64,000 nucleotides of DNA from Calliopsis andreniformis (GCF_051401765.1 NW_027480545.1:744001-808000), one strand, 5' to 3'; positions 38,777 to 52,147 are shown, counted from the stretch's first letter. Program-made: numbers and translations. The notes: a model not told the origin generated them from the sequence alone.

Positions 38777-39572
38777 CAGTCCTCAATTTTCAATCCTCAA
38801 TCCTCAATCCTCAATCCTCAATCCTCAATCCTCAATCCTCAATCTTCAATCCTCAATACTCAATCATCAATCCTCAATCCTCAGTCCTCAATCCACAAAC
38901 CTCAATCCTCAACCCTCAGCCCTCATTCTCAATCCTCGATCCTGAATACTCAATCCTCAATCGTCAATCCTCAATACTCAATCTTCAATCCTCAATCCTC
39001 AATCCTCAATCCACAATCCTCAATCCTCAATACTCAGTCATCAATACTCAATCTTCAGTACTCAATCCTCAATCCTCAATCCTCAATCCTCAATCCTCAA
39101 TCTTCAATCCTCAATCCCCAATACTCAATCCTCAATCCTCTATCCTCAATCCTCAATCATCAATCCTCAATCTTCAATCCTCAATCCTCAATCCTCAGTC
39201 CTCACTCTTCAATCCTCAATATCCAATCCTCAATCTTGAATCCTCAATCCTCAATCGTCAATTCTCAATCCTCTATCCTCAATCCTCAGACCTCAAACAT
39301 CAATACTCAACCCTCAGTCCCCGTCCTCAATCCACAACCCTCAATCCTCAATCCTCAACCTTCAATCATCAATATTCAGTCTTCAATCCTCAATCCTCAA
39401 TCCTCAATCCTCAATTCTCAATCCTCAATGTCAAATCCTCAATAACCAATCTACAATCTTCAATCCTCGATCCTCAATCCTCAATCCCCAATCCTCAATC
39501 CTCAATCCTCAGTCCTCAAACCACAATCCTGACTCCTCAATCCTGAATCCTCAATCTTCAGCCCTCAGGCCT

Positions 39573-39712
39573 CAACAATCAGTTGTCAATCCTCAATCCT
39601 CACTAGAATACCCTCAGTTCAGAGATTTCCGTACGCAATACTCAATCTGCAATCTTCATATCTCTATCCACAAACGTCAATTCTCATCACTCAACCCTCA
39701 ACACTCAGTCCC
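39573..39712 (+). repeat. L-block, subtype L2
   Basis: Has CCGTACG in place of CCATACG, shared with 45916. Confidence 0.92.
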
Positions 39713-40264
39713 CAATCCTCAATCTTCAGTCCTCAATACTCAATGTTCATTCCTCAAGCCTCAATACTCAATCCTCAATACTCAATCCTCAATCGTCGAT
39801 CCTCAATCCCCAATCCTCAATCCTCAAACCTCAATCCTCAATCCTCAATCTTCAATCCTCAATCCTCAATCCTCAATCCTCAATCCTCAATGCTCATTCT
39901 TCAATCCTCAATACCCAAGCCTCAATCTTCAATCCTCAATCCTCAATCCTCAATTCTCAATCCACAATCTTCAATCCTCAGACCACAGACATCAATACTC
40001 AACCCTCAGTCCTCGTCCTCAATCCACAACCCTCAATCCTCAATCATCAATCTTCAATCATCAATATTCAAACTTCAGTCCTCAATCCTCAATCCTCAAT
40101 CCTCAATGTTCAATCCGCAATACTCAATCCTCAATCTTCAATCCTCAATCCTCAATGCTCAATCCTCTGTCATCAATCCTCAATCCTCTATCCTCAATCC
40201 TCAGTCCTCAAACCTCAATCCTGGATCCTCAATCCTGAATCCTCAATCTTCAGACCTCAGTCCT

Positions 40265-40404
40265 CAACAATCAGTTGTCAATTCTCAATCCTCAATAGAA
40301 TATCATCAATTCACAGTTTTCTATACTCAATACTCAATCTGCAATCTTTAAATCTCTATCCACAAACACCAATTCTCATCACTCAACCCTCAACACTCAG
40401 TCCC
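40265..40404 (+). repeat. L-block, subtype L1
   Basis: Has CTATACT in unit 9, shared with 46608. Confidence 0.92.
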
Positions 40405-41633
40405 CAGTCCTCAATTTTCAATCCTCAATCCTCAATCCTCAATCCTCAATCCTCAATCCTCAATCTTCAATCCTCAATACTCAATCATCAATCCTCAATC
40501 CTCAGTCCTCAATCCTCAAACCTCAATCCTCAACCCTCAGCCCTCATTCTCAATCCTCGATCCTCAATACTCAATCCTCAATCGTCAATCCTCAATACTC
40601 AATCTTCAATCCTCAATCCTCAATCCTCAATCCACAATCCTCAATCCTCAATACTCAGTCATAAATACTCAATCTTCAGTACTCAATCCTCAATCCTCAA
40701 TCCAAAATCCTCAATCTTCAAACCTCAATACTCAATCTTCATTCCTCAATCCTCAATCCTCAATCCTCAATCCTCAATCCTCAGTCCTTAATCCTCAACC
40801 TTCAATCCTCAATTCTCAATCTTCAATCCTCAATCCTCAATCCTCAATCCTCAATCCTCTTTCTTCAATCCTCAATACCCAATCCTCAATCTTCAATCCT
40901 CAATCCTCAAACCTCAATTCTCAATCCTCAATCCTCAATCCTCAGACATCAGACATCAATACTCAACCCTCAGTCCTCGTCCACAATCCACAACCCTCAA
41001 TCCTCAATCCTCAATCTTCAATCATCAATATTCAATCTTCAGTCCTCAATCCTCAATCCTCAATCCTCAATCCTCAATCCTCAATGTTCAATCCGCAATA
41101 CCCAATCCTCAATCTTCAATCCTCAATCCTCAATCCTCAATTCTCAATCCTCAATACTCAATCCTCAATCGTCAATCCTCAATCCCCAATCCTCAATCTT
41201 CAATACTCAACCCTCAATCCTCAATACAAAATCCTCAATCTTCAAACCTCAATACTCAATCTTCATTCCTCAATCCTCAATCCTCAATCCTCAATCCTCA
41301 ATCCTCAATTTTCAATCCTCAATACTCAATCATCAATCTTCAATCCTCAGTCCTCAATCCTCAAACCTCAATCCTCAACCCTCAGCCCTCATCCTCAATC
41401 CTCGATCCTCAATCCTCAATCCTCAATCTTCAATCCTCAATCCTCATTCTTCAATCCTCAATACCCAATCCTCAATCTTAAATCCTCAATCCTCAATCCT
41501 CAATCCTCAATCCTCAATCCTCAATCCTCAATCCTCAACCATCAATACTCAATCTTCAATCTTCAATCCTCAGTCCGCAAACCACAATTCTGAATCCTCA
41601 ATCCTGAATCCTCAATCTGCAGCCCTCAGTACT

Positions 41634-41773
41634 CAACAATCAGTTGTCAATCCTCAATCCCCAATAGAATATCCTCAATTCACAGTTTTCAATACTCAAT
41701 ACCCAATCTGCAATCTTCAAATCTCTATCCACAATCATCAATTCTCATCACTCAACCCTCAACACTCAGTCCT
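41634..41773 (+). repeat. L-block, subtype L3
   Basis: Lead-in has CAATCTGCAGCCC instead of CAATCTTCAGCCC, as at 48193. Confidence 0.92.
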
Positions 41774-41838
41774 CAATGTTCAATCCTCAATACCCAATCA
41801 TTAATCCTCAATCCTCAATCCTCAGTCTTCAATCCTCA

Positions 41839-43042
41839 AACCTCAATCCTCAACCCTCAGCCCTCATCCTCAATCCTCGATCCTCAATCCTCAATCCTCA
41901 ATCTTCAATCCTCTGTCCTCAAACCACAATCCTGAATCCTCAGTTCTGAATCCTCAATCCTCAATCCTCAATGCTCAATCCTCAATACTCAATCCTCAAT
42001 ATTCAATCCGCAATACCCAATCCTCAATCTTCAATCCTCAATACTCAATCATTAATCCTCAATCCTCAATCCTCAATCTTCAATCCTTAATCCACAATCC
42101 TCAATCATCAATCCTCAATCCCCAATCCTCAATCTTCAATCCTCAATACTCAATCATCAATCCTCAATCATCAATCCTCAGTCCTCAATCCTCAATCCTC
42201 AATCCTCAATCTTCAATCCTCAATATTCAATCATCAATCCTCAATCCTCAATCCTCAATCTTCAATCCTCAATACTCAATCTGCAATCATCAATCCTCAA
42301 TCCTCAATCCTCAATCCTCAATCCTCAATGTTCAATCCGCAATACCCAATCCTCAATCTTCAATCCTCAGTCCTCAATCCTCAATTCTCAATCCTCAATA
42401 CTCAATCCTCAATCGTCAATCCTCAATCCCCAATCCTCAATCTTCAATACTCAACCCTCAATCCTCAATCCAAAATCCTCAATCTTCAAACCTCAATACT
42501 CAATCTTCATTCCTCAATCCTCAATCCTCAATCCTCAATCCTCAATCCTCAATCTTCAATCCTCAATACTCAATCATTAATCTTCAATCCTCAGTCCTCA
42601 ATCCTCAAACCTCAATCCTCAACCCTCAGACCTCATCCTCAATCCTCGATCCTCAATCCTCAATCCTCAATCTTCAATCCTCAATCCTCATTCTTCAATC
42701 CTCAATACCCAATCCTCAATCTTCAATCCTCAATACTCAATCCTCAATTCTCAATACTCAATCCTCAATCCTCAGTCCGCAAACGTCAATATTCAACCCT
42801 CGGTCCTGGTCCCCAATCCACAACCCTCAATCCTCAATCCTCAATCTTCAATCATCAATATTCAATCTTCAGTCCTCAATACTCAATCCTCAATCCTCAA
42901 TCCTCAATGTTCAATTCTCAATACCCAATCCTCAATCTTAAATCCTCAATCCTCAATCCTCAATCCTCAATCCTCAATCCTCAATCCTCAAGCCTCAATC
43001 CTCTGTCCTCAAACCACAATCCTGAATCCTCAGTTCTGAATC
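41839..43042 (+). repeat. 1.2-kb spacer between the two 6.3-kb-offset copies
   Basis: Heptamer array with no L-block. It is patchwork: about 41.84-42.06 kb resembles 24.3-24.45 kb, about 42.07-42.29 kb resembles 8.12-8.33 kb, and from 42,328 it resembles 9,168 onward. No gene is visible. Confidence 0.75.
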
Positions 43043-44189
43043 CTCAATCCTCAATCCTCAATGCTCAATCCTCAATACTCAATCCTCAATATTCAATCCG
43101 CAATACCCAATCCTCAATCTTCAATCCTCAATACTCAATCATTAATCCTCAATCCTCAATCCTCAATCTTCAATCCTCAATCCCCAATACCCAATCCTCA
43201 ATCTTCAATCCTCAATCCTCAATCCTCAATTCTCAATCCTCAATACTCAATCCTCAATCGTCAATCCTCAATCCCCAATCCTCAATCTTCAATACTCAAC
43301 CCTCAATCCTCAATCCAAAATCCTCAATCTTCAAACCTCAATACTCAATCTTCATTCCTCAATCCTCAATCCTCAATCCTCAATCCTCAATCCTCAATCC
43401 TCAATCTTCAATCCTCAATACTCAATCATCAATCTTCAATCCTCAGTCCTCAATCCTCAAACCTCAATCCTCAACCCTCAGCCCTCATCCTCAATCCTCG
43501 ATCCTCAATCCTCAATCCTCAATCTTCAATCCTCAATCCTCATTCTTCAATCCTCAATACCCAATCCTCAATCTTGAATCCTCAATACTCAATCCTCAAT
43601 TCTCAATCCTCAATCCTCAATCCTCAGTCCTCAAACGTCAATATTCAACCCTCAGTCCTGGTCCCCAATCCACAACCCTCAATCCTCAATCCTCAATCTT
43701 CAATCATCAATATTCAATCTTCAGTCCTCAATCCTCAATCCTCAATCCTCAATCCTCAATGTTCAATTCTCAATACCCAATCCTCAATCTTAAATCCTCA
43801 ATCCTCAATCCTCAATCCTCAATCCTCAATCCTCAATCCTCAAGCCTCAATCCTCTGTCCTCAAAACACAATCCTGAATCCTCAATTCTGAATCCTCAAT
43901 CCTGAATCCTCAATGCTCAATCCTCAATACTCAATCCTCAATATTCAATCCGCAATACCCAATCCTCAATCTTCAATCCTCAATCCTCAATCCTCAATCC
44001 TCAATCCTCAATCCTCAGTCCTGAGTCCTCACACCTCAATCTTCAACCCTCAGCCCTCAACCTCAATCCTCAATCCTCAATCCTCAATCCTCAACCATCA
44101 ATACTCAATCTTCAATCTTCAATCCTCAGTCCGCAAACCACAATTCTGAATCCTCAATCCTGAATCCTCAATCTTCAGCCCTCAGTACT

Positions 44190-44329
44190 CAACAATCAGT
44201 TGTCAATCCTCAATCCCCAATAGAATATCCTCAATTCACAGTTTTCAATACTCAATACCCAATCTGCAATCTTCAAATCTCTATCCACAATCATCAATTC
44301 TCATCACTCAACCCTCAACACTCAGTCCT
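44190..44329 (+). repeat. L-block, subtype L3
   Basis: Pairs with 37917 at 6,273 but keeps CAGTTGT. L1 follows after 790 bp because this copy retains ten heptamers lost from copy 1. Confidence 0.92.
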
Positions 44330-44979
44330 CAATGTTCAATCCTCAATACCCAATCATTAATCCTCAATCCTCAATCCTCAGTCTTCAATCCTCAGTCCCC
44401 AATCCTCAATCTTCAATCGTCAATCCTCAATCCTCAATCCTCAATTCTCAATCCTCAATCTTCGATCCTCAATACTCAATCTTCAATCCTCAAACCTCAA
44501 TCCTCAATCCTCAATCTTCAATCCTCAATCCTCAATCCTCAATCCTCAATCCTCAATGCTCATTCTTCAATCCTCAATACCCAAGCCTCAATCTTCAATC
44601 CTCAATCCTCAATCCTCAATTCTCAATCCACAATCTTCAATCCTCAGACCACAGACATCAATACTCAACCCTCAGTCCTCGTCCTCAATCCACAACCCTC
44701 AATCCTCAATCATCAATCTTCAATCATCAATATTCAATCTTCAGTCCTCAATCCTCAATCCTCAATCCTCAATGTTCAATCCGCAATACTCAATCCTCAA
44801 TCTTCAATCCTCAATCCTCAACGTTCAATCCGCAATACTCAATCCTCAATCTTCAATCCTCAATCCTCAATGCTCAATCCTCTGTAATCAATCCTCAATC
44901 CTCTATCCTCAATCCTCAGTCCTCAAACCTCAATCCTGGATCCTCAATCCTGAATCCTCAATCTTCAGACCTCAGACCT

Positions 44980-45119
44980 CAACAATCAGTTGTCAATTCT
45001 CAATCCTCAATAGAATATCATCAATTCACAGTTTTCAATACTCAATACTCAATCTGCAATCTTTAAATCTCTATCCACAAACACCAATTCTCATCACTCA
45101 ACCCTCAACACTCAGTCCC
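44980..45119 (+). repeat. L-block, subtype L1
   Basis: Pairs with 38637 at 6,343. Confidence 0.92.
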
Positions 45120-45915
45120 CAGTCCTCAATTTTCAATCCTCAATCCTCAATCCTCAATCCTCAATCCTCAATCCTCAATCCTCAATCTTCAATCCTCAAT
45201 ACTCAATCATCAATCCTCAATCCTCAGTCCTCAATCCACAAACCTCAATCCTCAACCCTCAGCCCTCATTCTCAATCCTCGATCCTCAATACTCAATCCT
45301 CAATCGTCAATCCTCAATACTCAATCTTCAATCCTCAATCCTCAATCCTCAATCCACAATCCTCAATCCTCAATACTCAGTCATCAATACTCAATCTTCA
45401 GTACTCAATCCTCAATCCTCAATCCTCAATCCTCAATCCTCAATCTTCAATCCTCAATCCCCAATACTCAATCCTCAATCCTCTATCCTCAATCCTCAAT
45501 CATCAATCCTCAATCTTCAATCCTCAATCGTCAATCCTCAGTCCTTACTCTTCAATCCTCAATATCCAATCCTCAATCTTGAATCCTCAATCCTCAATCG
45601 TCAATTCTCAATCCTCTATCCTCAATCCTCAGACCTCAAACATCAATACTCAACCCTCAGTCCCCGTCCTCAATCCACAACCCTCAATCCTCAATCCTCA
45701 ACCTTCAATCATCAATATTCAGTCTTCAATCCTCAATCCTCAATCCTCAATCCTCAATTCTCAATCCTCAATGTCAAATCCTCAATAACCAATCTACAAT
45801 CTTCAATCCTCGATCCTCAATCCTCAATCCCCAATCCTCAATCCTCAATCCTCAGTCCTCAAACCACAATCCTGACTCCTCAATCCTGAATCCTCAATCT
45901 TCAGCCCTCAGGCCT

Positions 45916-46055
45916 CAACAATCAGTTGTCAATCCTCAATCCTCACTAGAATACCCTCAGTTCAGAGATTTCCGTACGCAATACTCAATCTGCAATCTTC
46001 ATATCTCTATCCACAAACGTCAATTCTCATCACTCAACCCTCAACACTCAGTCCC
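45916..46055 (+). repeat. L-block, subtype L2
   Basis: Shares CCGTACG with 39573; spacing from L1 is 936 bp. Confidence 0.92.
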
Positions 46056-46607
46056 CAATCCTCAATCTTCAGTCCTCAATACTCAATGTTCATTCCTCAA
46101 GCCTCAATACTCAATCCTCAATACTCAATCCTCAATCGTCGATCCTCAATCCCCAATCCTCAATCCTCAAACCTCAATCCTCAATCCTCAATCTTCAATC
46201 CTCAATCCTCAATCCTCAATCCTCAATCCTCAATGCTCATTCTTCAATCCTCAATACCCAAGCCTCAATCTTCAATCCTCAATCCTCAATCCTCAATTCT
46301 CAATCCACAATCTTCAATCCTCAGACCACAGACATCAATACTCAACCCTCAGTCCTCGTCCTCAATCCACAACCCTCAATCCTCAATCATCAATCTTCAA
46401 TCATCAATATTCAAACTTCAGTCCTCAATCCTCAATACTCAATCCTCAATGTTCAATCCGCAATACTCAATCCTCAATCTTCAATCCTCAATCCTCAATG
46501 CTCAATCCTCTGTCATCAATCCTCAATCCTCTATCCTCAATCCTCAGTCCTCAAACCTCAATCCTGGATCCTCAATCCTGAATCCTCAATCTTCAGACCT
46601 CAGTCCT

Positions 46608-46747
46608 CAACAATCAGTTGTCAATTCTCAATCCTCAATAGAATATCATCAATTCACAGTTTTCTATACTCAATACTCAATCTGCAATCTTTAAATCTCT
46701 ATCCACAAACACCAATTCTCATCACTCAACCCTCAACACTCAGTCCC
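46608..46747 (+). repeat. L-block, subtype L1
   Basis: Shares CTATACT in unit 9 with 40265. Confidence 0.92.
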
Positions 46748-48192
46748 CAGTCCTCAATTTTCAATCCTCAATCCTCAATCCTCAATCCTCAATCCTCAAT
46801 CCTCAATCTTCAATCCTCAATACTCAATCATCAATCCTCAATCCTCAGTCCTCAATCCTCAAACCTCAATCCTCAACCCTCAGCCCTCATTCTCAATCCT
46901 CGATCCTCAATACTCAATCCTCAATCGTCAATCCTCAATACTCAATCTTCAATCCTCAATCCTCAATCCTCAATCCACAATCCTCAATCCTCAATACTCA
47001 GTCATCAATACTCAATCTTCAGTACTCAATCCTCAATCCTCAATCCAAAATCCTCAATCTTCAAACCTCAATACTCAATCTTCATTCCTCAATCCTCAAT
47101 CCTCAATCCTCAATCCTCAATCCTCAGTCCTTAATCCTCAACCTTCAATCCTCAATTCTCAATCTTCAATCCTCAATCCTCAATCCTCAATCCTCAATCC
47201 TCTTTCTTCAATCCTCAATACCCAATCCTCAATCTTCAATCCTCAATCCTCAAACCTCAATTCTCAATCCTCAATCCTCAATCCTCAGACATCAGACATC
47301 AATACTCAACCCTCAGTCCTCGTCCACAATCCACAACCCTCAATCCTCAATCCTCAATCTTCAATCATCAATATTCAATCTTCAGTCCTCAATCCTCAAT
47401 CCTCAATCCTCAATCCTCAATCCTCAATGTTCAATCCGCAATACCCAATCCTCAATCTTCAATCCTCAATCCTCAATCCTCAATTCTCAATCCTCAATAC
47501 TCAATCCTCAATCGTCAATCCTCAATCCCCAATCCTCAATCTTCAATACTCAACCCTCAATCCTCAATACAAAATCCTCAATCTTCAAACCTCAATACTC
47601 AATCTTCATTCCTCAATCCTCAATCCTCAATCCTCAATCCTCAATCCTCAATCTTCAATCCTCAATACTCAATCATCAATCTTCAATCCTCAGTCCTCAA
47701 TCCTCAAACCTCAATCCTCAACCCTCAGCCCTCATCCTCAATCCTCGATCCTCAATCCTCAATCCTCAATCTTCAATCCTCAATCCTCATTCTTCAATCC
47801 TCAATACCCAATCCTCAATCTTCAATCCTCAATACTCAATCCTCAATTCTCAATCCTCAATCCTCAATCCTCAGTCCTCAAGCGTCAATATTCAACCCTC
47901 AGTCCTGGTCCCCAATCCACAACCCTCAATCCTCAATCCTCAATCTTCAATCATCAATATTCAATCTTCAGTCCTCAATCCTCAATCCTCAATCCTCAAT
48001 CCTCAATGTTCAATTCTCAATACCCAATCCTCAATCTTAAATCCTCAATCCTCAATCCTCAATCCTCAATCCTCAATCCTCAATCCTCAATCCTCAACCA
48101 TCAATACTCAATCTTCAATCTTCAATCCTCAGTCCGCAAACCACAATTCTGAATCCTCAATCCTGAATCCTCAATCTGCAGCCCTCAGTACT

Positions 48193-48332
48193 CAACAATC
48201 AGTTGTCAATCCTCAATCCCCAATAGAATATCCTCAATTCACAGTTTTCAATACTCAATACCCAATCTGCAATCTTCAAATCTCTATCCACAATCATCAA
48301 TTCTCATCACTCAACCCTCAACACTCAGTCCT
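48193..48332 (+). repeat. L-block, subtype L3
   Basis: Lies where two duplications overlap: it pairs with 41634 (6,559) and with 21367 (26,826). Confidence 0.92.
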
Positions 48333-48933
48333 CAATGTTCAATCCTCAATACCCAATCATTAATCCTCAATCCTCAATCCTCAGTCTTCAATCCTCAGTC
48401 CCCAATCCTCAATCTTCAATCGTCAATCCTCAATCCTCAATCCTCAATCCTCAATCCTCAATCTTCGATCCTCAATACTCAATCTTCAATCCTCAAACCT
48501 CAAACCTCAATCCTCAATCTTCAATCCTCAATCCTCAATCCTCAATCCTCTATCCTCAATGCTCATTCTTCAATCCTCAATACCCAAGCCTCAATCTTCA
48601 ATCCTCAATCCTCAATCCTCAATTCTAAATCCACAATCTTCAATCCTCAGACCACAGACATCAATACTCAACGCTCAGTCCTCGTCCTCAATCCACAACC
48701 CTCAATCCTCAATCATCAATCTTCAATCATCAATATTCAATCTTCAGTCCTCAATCCTCAATCCTCAATCCTCAATGTTCAATCCGCAATACTCAATCCT
48801 CAATCTTCAATCCTCAATCCTCAATGCTCAATCCTCTGTCATCAATCCTCAATCCTCTATCCTCAATCCTCAGTCCTCAGACCTCAATCCTGGATCCTCA
48901 ATCCTGAATCCTCAATCTTCAGACCTCAGACCT

Positions 48934-49073
48934 CAACAATCAGTTGTCAATTCTCAATCCTCAATAGAATATCATCAATTCACAGTTTTCAATACTCAAT
49001 ACTCAATCTGCAATCTTTAAATCTCTATCCACAAACACCAATTCTCATCACTCAACCCTCAACACTCAGTCCC
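48934..49073 (+). repeat. L-block, subtype L1
   Basis: Pairs with 22108; second of an L3-L1-L2 triplet. Confidence 0.92.
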
Positions 49074-49179
49074 CAGTCCTCAATTTTCAATCCTCAATCC
49101 TCAATCCTCAATCCTCATTCCTCAATCCTCAATCCTCAATCTTCAATCCTCAATACTCAATCATCAATCCTCAATCCTC

Positions 49180-50258
49180 AGTCCTCAATCCTCAAAGCTC
49201 AATCCTCAACCCTCAGCCCTCATTCTCAATCCTCGATCCTCAATACTCAATCCTCAATCGTCAATCCTCAATACTCAATCTTCAATCCTCAATCCTCAAT
49301 CCTCAATCCACAATCCTCAATCCTCAATACTCAGTCATCAATACTCAATCTTCAGTACTCAATCCTCAATCCTCAATCCTCAATCCTCAATCCTCAATCT
49401 TCAATCCTCAATCCCCAATACTCAATCCTCAATCCTCTATCCTCAATCCTCAATCATCAATCCTCAATCTTCAATCCTCAATCCTCAATCCTCAGTCCTC
49501 ACTCTTCAATCCTCAATATCCAATCCTCAATCTTGAATCCTCAATCCTCAATCGTCAATTCTCAATCCTCTATCCTCAATCCTCAGACCTCAAACATCAA
49601 TACTCAACCCTCAGTCCCCGTCCTCAATCCACAACACTCAATCCTCAATCCTCAACCTTCAATCATCAATATTCAATCTTCAAACCTCAATCCTCAATCC
49701 TCAATCCTCAATTCTCAATCCTCAATGTCAAATCCTCAATAACCAATCTACAATCTTCAATCCTCGATCCTCAATCCTCAATCCCCAATCCTCAATCCTC
49801 AATCCTCAGTCCTCAAACCACAATCCTGACTCCTCAATCCTGAATCCTCAATCTTCAGCCCTCAGGCCTCAACAATCAGTTGTCAATCCTCAATCCTCAC
49901 TAGAATACCCTCAGTTCAGAGATTTCCATACGCAATACTCAATCTGCAATCTTCATATCTCTATCCACAAACGTCAATTCTCATCACTCAACCTTAACAC
50001 TCAGTCCCCAATCCTCAATCTTCAGTCCTCAATACTCAATGTTCATTCCTCAAGCCTCAATGCTCAATCCTCAATACTCAATCCTCAATCGTCGATCCTC
50101 AATCCCCTATCCTCAATCTTCTATCCTCAGTCCTCAATCCTCAATCTTCAATCCTTAATCCACAATCCTCAATCATCAATCCTCAATCCCCAATCCTCAA
50201 TCTTCAATCCTCAATACTCAATCATCAATCCTCAATCATCTATCCTCAGTCCTCAATC
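49180..50258 (+). repeat. 1.08-kb segment duplicated at 56.83-57.91 kb (offset 7,650)
   Basis: Starts near the CTCAAAGCTC unit and includes the L2 block at 49870, paired with 57520. Both L2 copies are 139 bp because of the same one-base deletion. Collinearity ends where CAGTCCTCAATCC here becomes CAGTCCTCAAACC in the partner. Confidence 0.88.
49870..50008 (+). repeat. L-block, subtype L2, 139 bp
   Basis: Deletion allele shared with 23044 and 57520. Confidence 0.92.
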
Positions 50259-50420
50259 CTCAATCCTCAATCTTCAACCCTCAGCCCTCAACCTCAATCC
50301 TCAATCCTCAATCCTCAATCCTCAACCATCAATACTCAATCTTCAATCTTCAATCCTCAGTCCGCAAACCACAATTCTGAATCCTCAATCCTGAATCCTC
50401 AATCTTCAGCCCTCAGTACT

Positions 50421-50560
50421 CAACAATCAGTTGTCAATCCTCAATCCCCAATAGAATATCCTCAATTCACAGTTTTCAATACTCAATACCCAATCTGCAA
50501 TCTTCAAATCTCTATCCACAATCATCAATTCTCATCACTCAACCCTCAACACTCAGTCCT
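50421..50560 (+). repeat. L-block, subtype L3
   Basis: Only 551 bp after the L2 at 49870, the shortest L2-L3 gap seen, because the intervening array is shortened after about 50,260. Confidence 0.92.
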
Positions 50561-51581
50561 CAATGTTCAATCCTCAATACCCAATCATTAATCCTCAATC
50601 CTCAATCCTCAGTCTTCAATCCTCAGTCCCCAATCCTCAATCCTCAATCCTCAATCCTCAATCCTCAATCTTCGATCCTCAATACTCAATCTTCAATCCT
50701 CAATCCTCAATTCTCAATCCTCAATACTCAATCCTCAATCGTCAATCCTCAATCCCCAATCCTCAATCTTCAATACTCAATCCTCAATCTTCAATCCTCA
50801 ATACTCAATCTTCAATCCTCAATCCTCAATCCTCAATCCTCAATCCTCATTCTTCAATCCTCAATACCCAATCCTCAATCTTCAATCCTCAATCCTCAAT
50901 CGTCAATCCTCAATCCCCAAGCCTCAATCTTCAATACTCAATCCTCAATCCTCATTCCTCAATCCTCAGCCATCAATCCTCAATACTCAATCTTCAATCC
51001 TCAATCCTCAATCCTCGATCCTCAATCCACAATCCTCAGCCCTCAATACTCAATCTTCGATCCGCAATACCCAATCCTCAACCTTCAATCCTCAATACTC
51101 AATACTCAATCTTCAATCCTCAATCCTCAGTCCTCAATCCTCAATCCTCATTCTTCAATCCTCAATACCCAATCCTCAATCTTCAGACCTCAATCCTCAA
51201 TCGTCAATCCTCAATCCCCAATACTCAATCTTCAATACACAATCCTCAATCCTCATTCCTCAATCCTCAGCCATCAATCCTCAATACTCAATCTTCAATC
51301 CCCAAACCTCAATCCTCAATCCTCAATCTTCAATCCTCAATCCTCAATCCTCAATCCTCAATGCTCATTCTTCAATCCTCAATACCCAATCCTCAATCTT
51401 CAATCCTCAGTCCTGAGTCCTCACACCTCAATCTTCAACCCTCAGCCCTCAACCTCAATCCTCAATCCTCAATCCTCAATCCCCAACCCTCAATACTCAA
51501 TCTTCAATCTTCAATCCTCAGTCCTCAAACCACAATTCTGAATCCTCAATCCTGAATCCTCAATCTTCAGCCCTCAGTACT

Positions 51582-51721
51582 CAACAATCAGTTGTCAATC
51601 CTCAATCCCCAATAGAATATCCTCAATTCACAGTTTTCAATACTCAATACCCAATCTGCAATCTTCAAATCTCTATACACAAGCATCAATTCTCATCACT
51701 CAACCCTCAACACTCAGTCCA
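51582..51721 (+). repeat. L-block, subtype L3
   Basis: Has CTATACA-CAAGCAT in units 14-15 and CAGTCCA as the last unit. Shared with 55061. Confidence 0.92.
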
Positions 51722-52007
51722 CAATGTTCAATCCTCAATCCTCAATTCTCAATCTTCAATCCTCAATACTCAATCATTAATCCTCAATCCTCAATACTCA
51801 ATCTTCAATCTTCAACCCTCAGCCCTCATCCTCAATCCTCAATCCTCAATCCTCAATCCTCAACCCTCAATCTTCAATCCTCAATACTGAATCTTCAATC
51901 CTCAATCCTCAATCCTCAATCCTCAATCCTCAATCCTCAATCCTCAGTCCTCAAACCTCAATTCTGAATCCTCAATCCTGAATCCTCAATCTTCAGCCCT
52001 CAGTCCT

Positions 52008-52147
52008 CAACATTCAGTTGTCAATCCTCAATCCTCAATAGAATATCCTCAATTCACAGGTTTCAATACTCAATACTGAATCTGCAATCTTCATATCTCT
52101 ATCCACAGACATCAATTCTCATCACTCAGCCATCAACTCTCAGTCCC
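52008..52147 (+). repeat. L-block, subtype L4
   Basis: Begins CAACATT and has GAATCTG, CATATCT and CAGACAT units. Shared with 55487. Confidence 0.92.

Larger units (their letters stand above)
36770..41838 (+). repeat. Segmental duplication at 6.3-kb offset, copy 1
   Basis: Collinear with 43.04-48.40 kb. The offset is 6,273 from 36,788 to 38,059, 6,343 from 38,213 (70 bp, ten heptamers, missing here near 38,170) and 6,559 by 41,776 (216 bp missing here near 41,470). L-blocks at 37917, 38637, 39573, 40265 and 41634 pair with 44190, 44980, 45916, 46608 and 48193. Only scattered substitutions were noticed, for example CGGTTG at 37,925 against CAGTTG in the partner. Confidence 0.92.
43043..48397 (+). 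repeat. Segmental duplication at 6.3-kb offset, copy 2
   Basis: The longer copy, with 70 bp and 216 bp that copy 1 lacks. The 216-bp piece (31 heptamers minus one) contains a GGTCCC 6-mer context near 47.9 kb. Private substitutions include ACGTTC at 44,821 (ATGTTC in copy 1) and CTGTAATC near 44,883 (CTGTCATC in copy 1). Its right end (47.03 kb onward) is also the partner of 20.2-23.4 kb. Confidence 0.92.
47030..50255 (+). repeat. Partner of 20.2-23.4 kb
   Basis: L3, L1 and L2 blocks at 48193, 48934 and 49870 keep the same order and nearly the same spacing as 21367, 22108 and 23044. The segment overlaps the end of the 6.3-kb-offset copy 2, so one of the two events copied the product of the other. 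Collinearity ends near 50,258. Confidence 0.86.

Noticed and set aside
38213..39445. 410-codon frame, repeated at 44,556-45,788
   Set aside because: Conservation between the two is due to the 6.3-kb-offset duplication of DNA, not protein selection. Indels nearby follow heptamer register, not codon register.
42328..43905. 525-codon open reading frame on +
   Set aside because: Same repeat peptide. It overlaps another open frame of 276 codons (43,061-43,891) in a different frame with equally repeat-like content.
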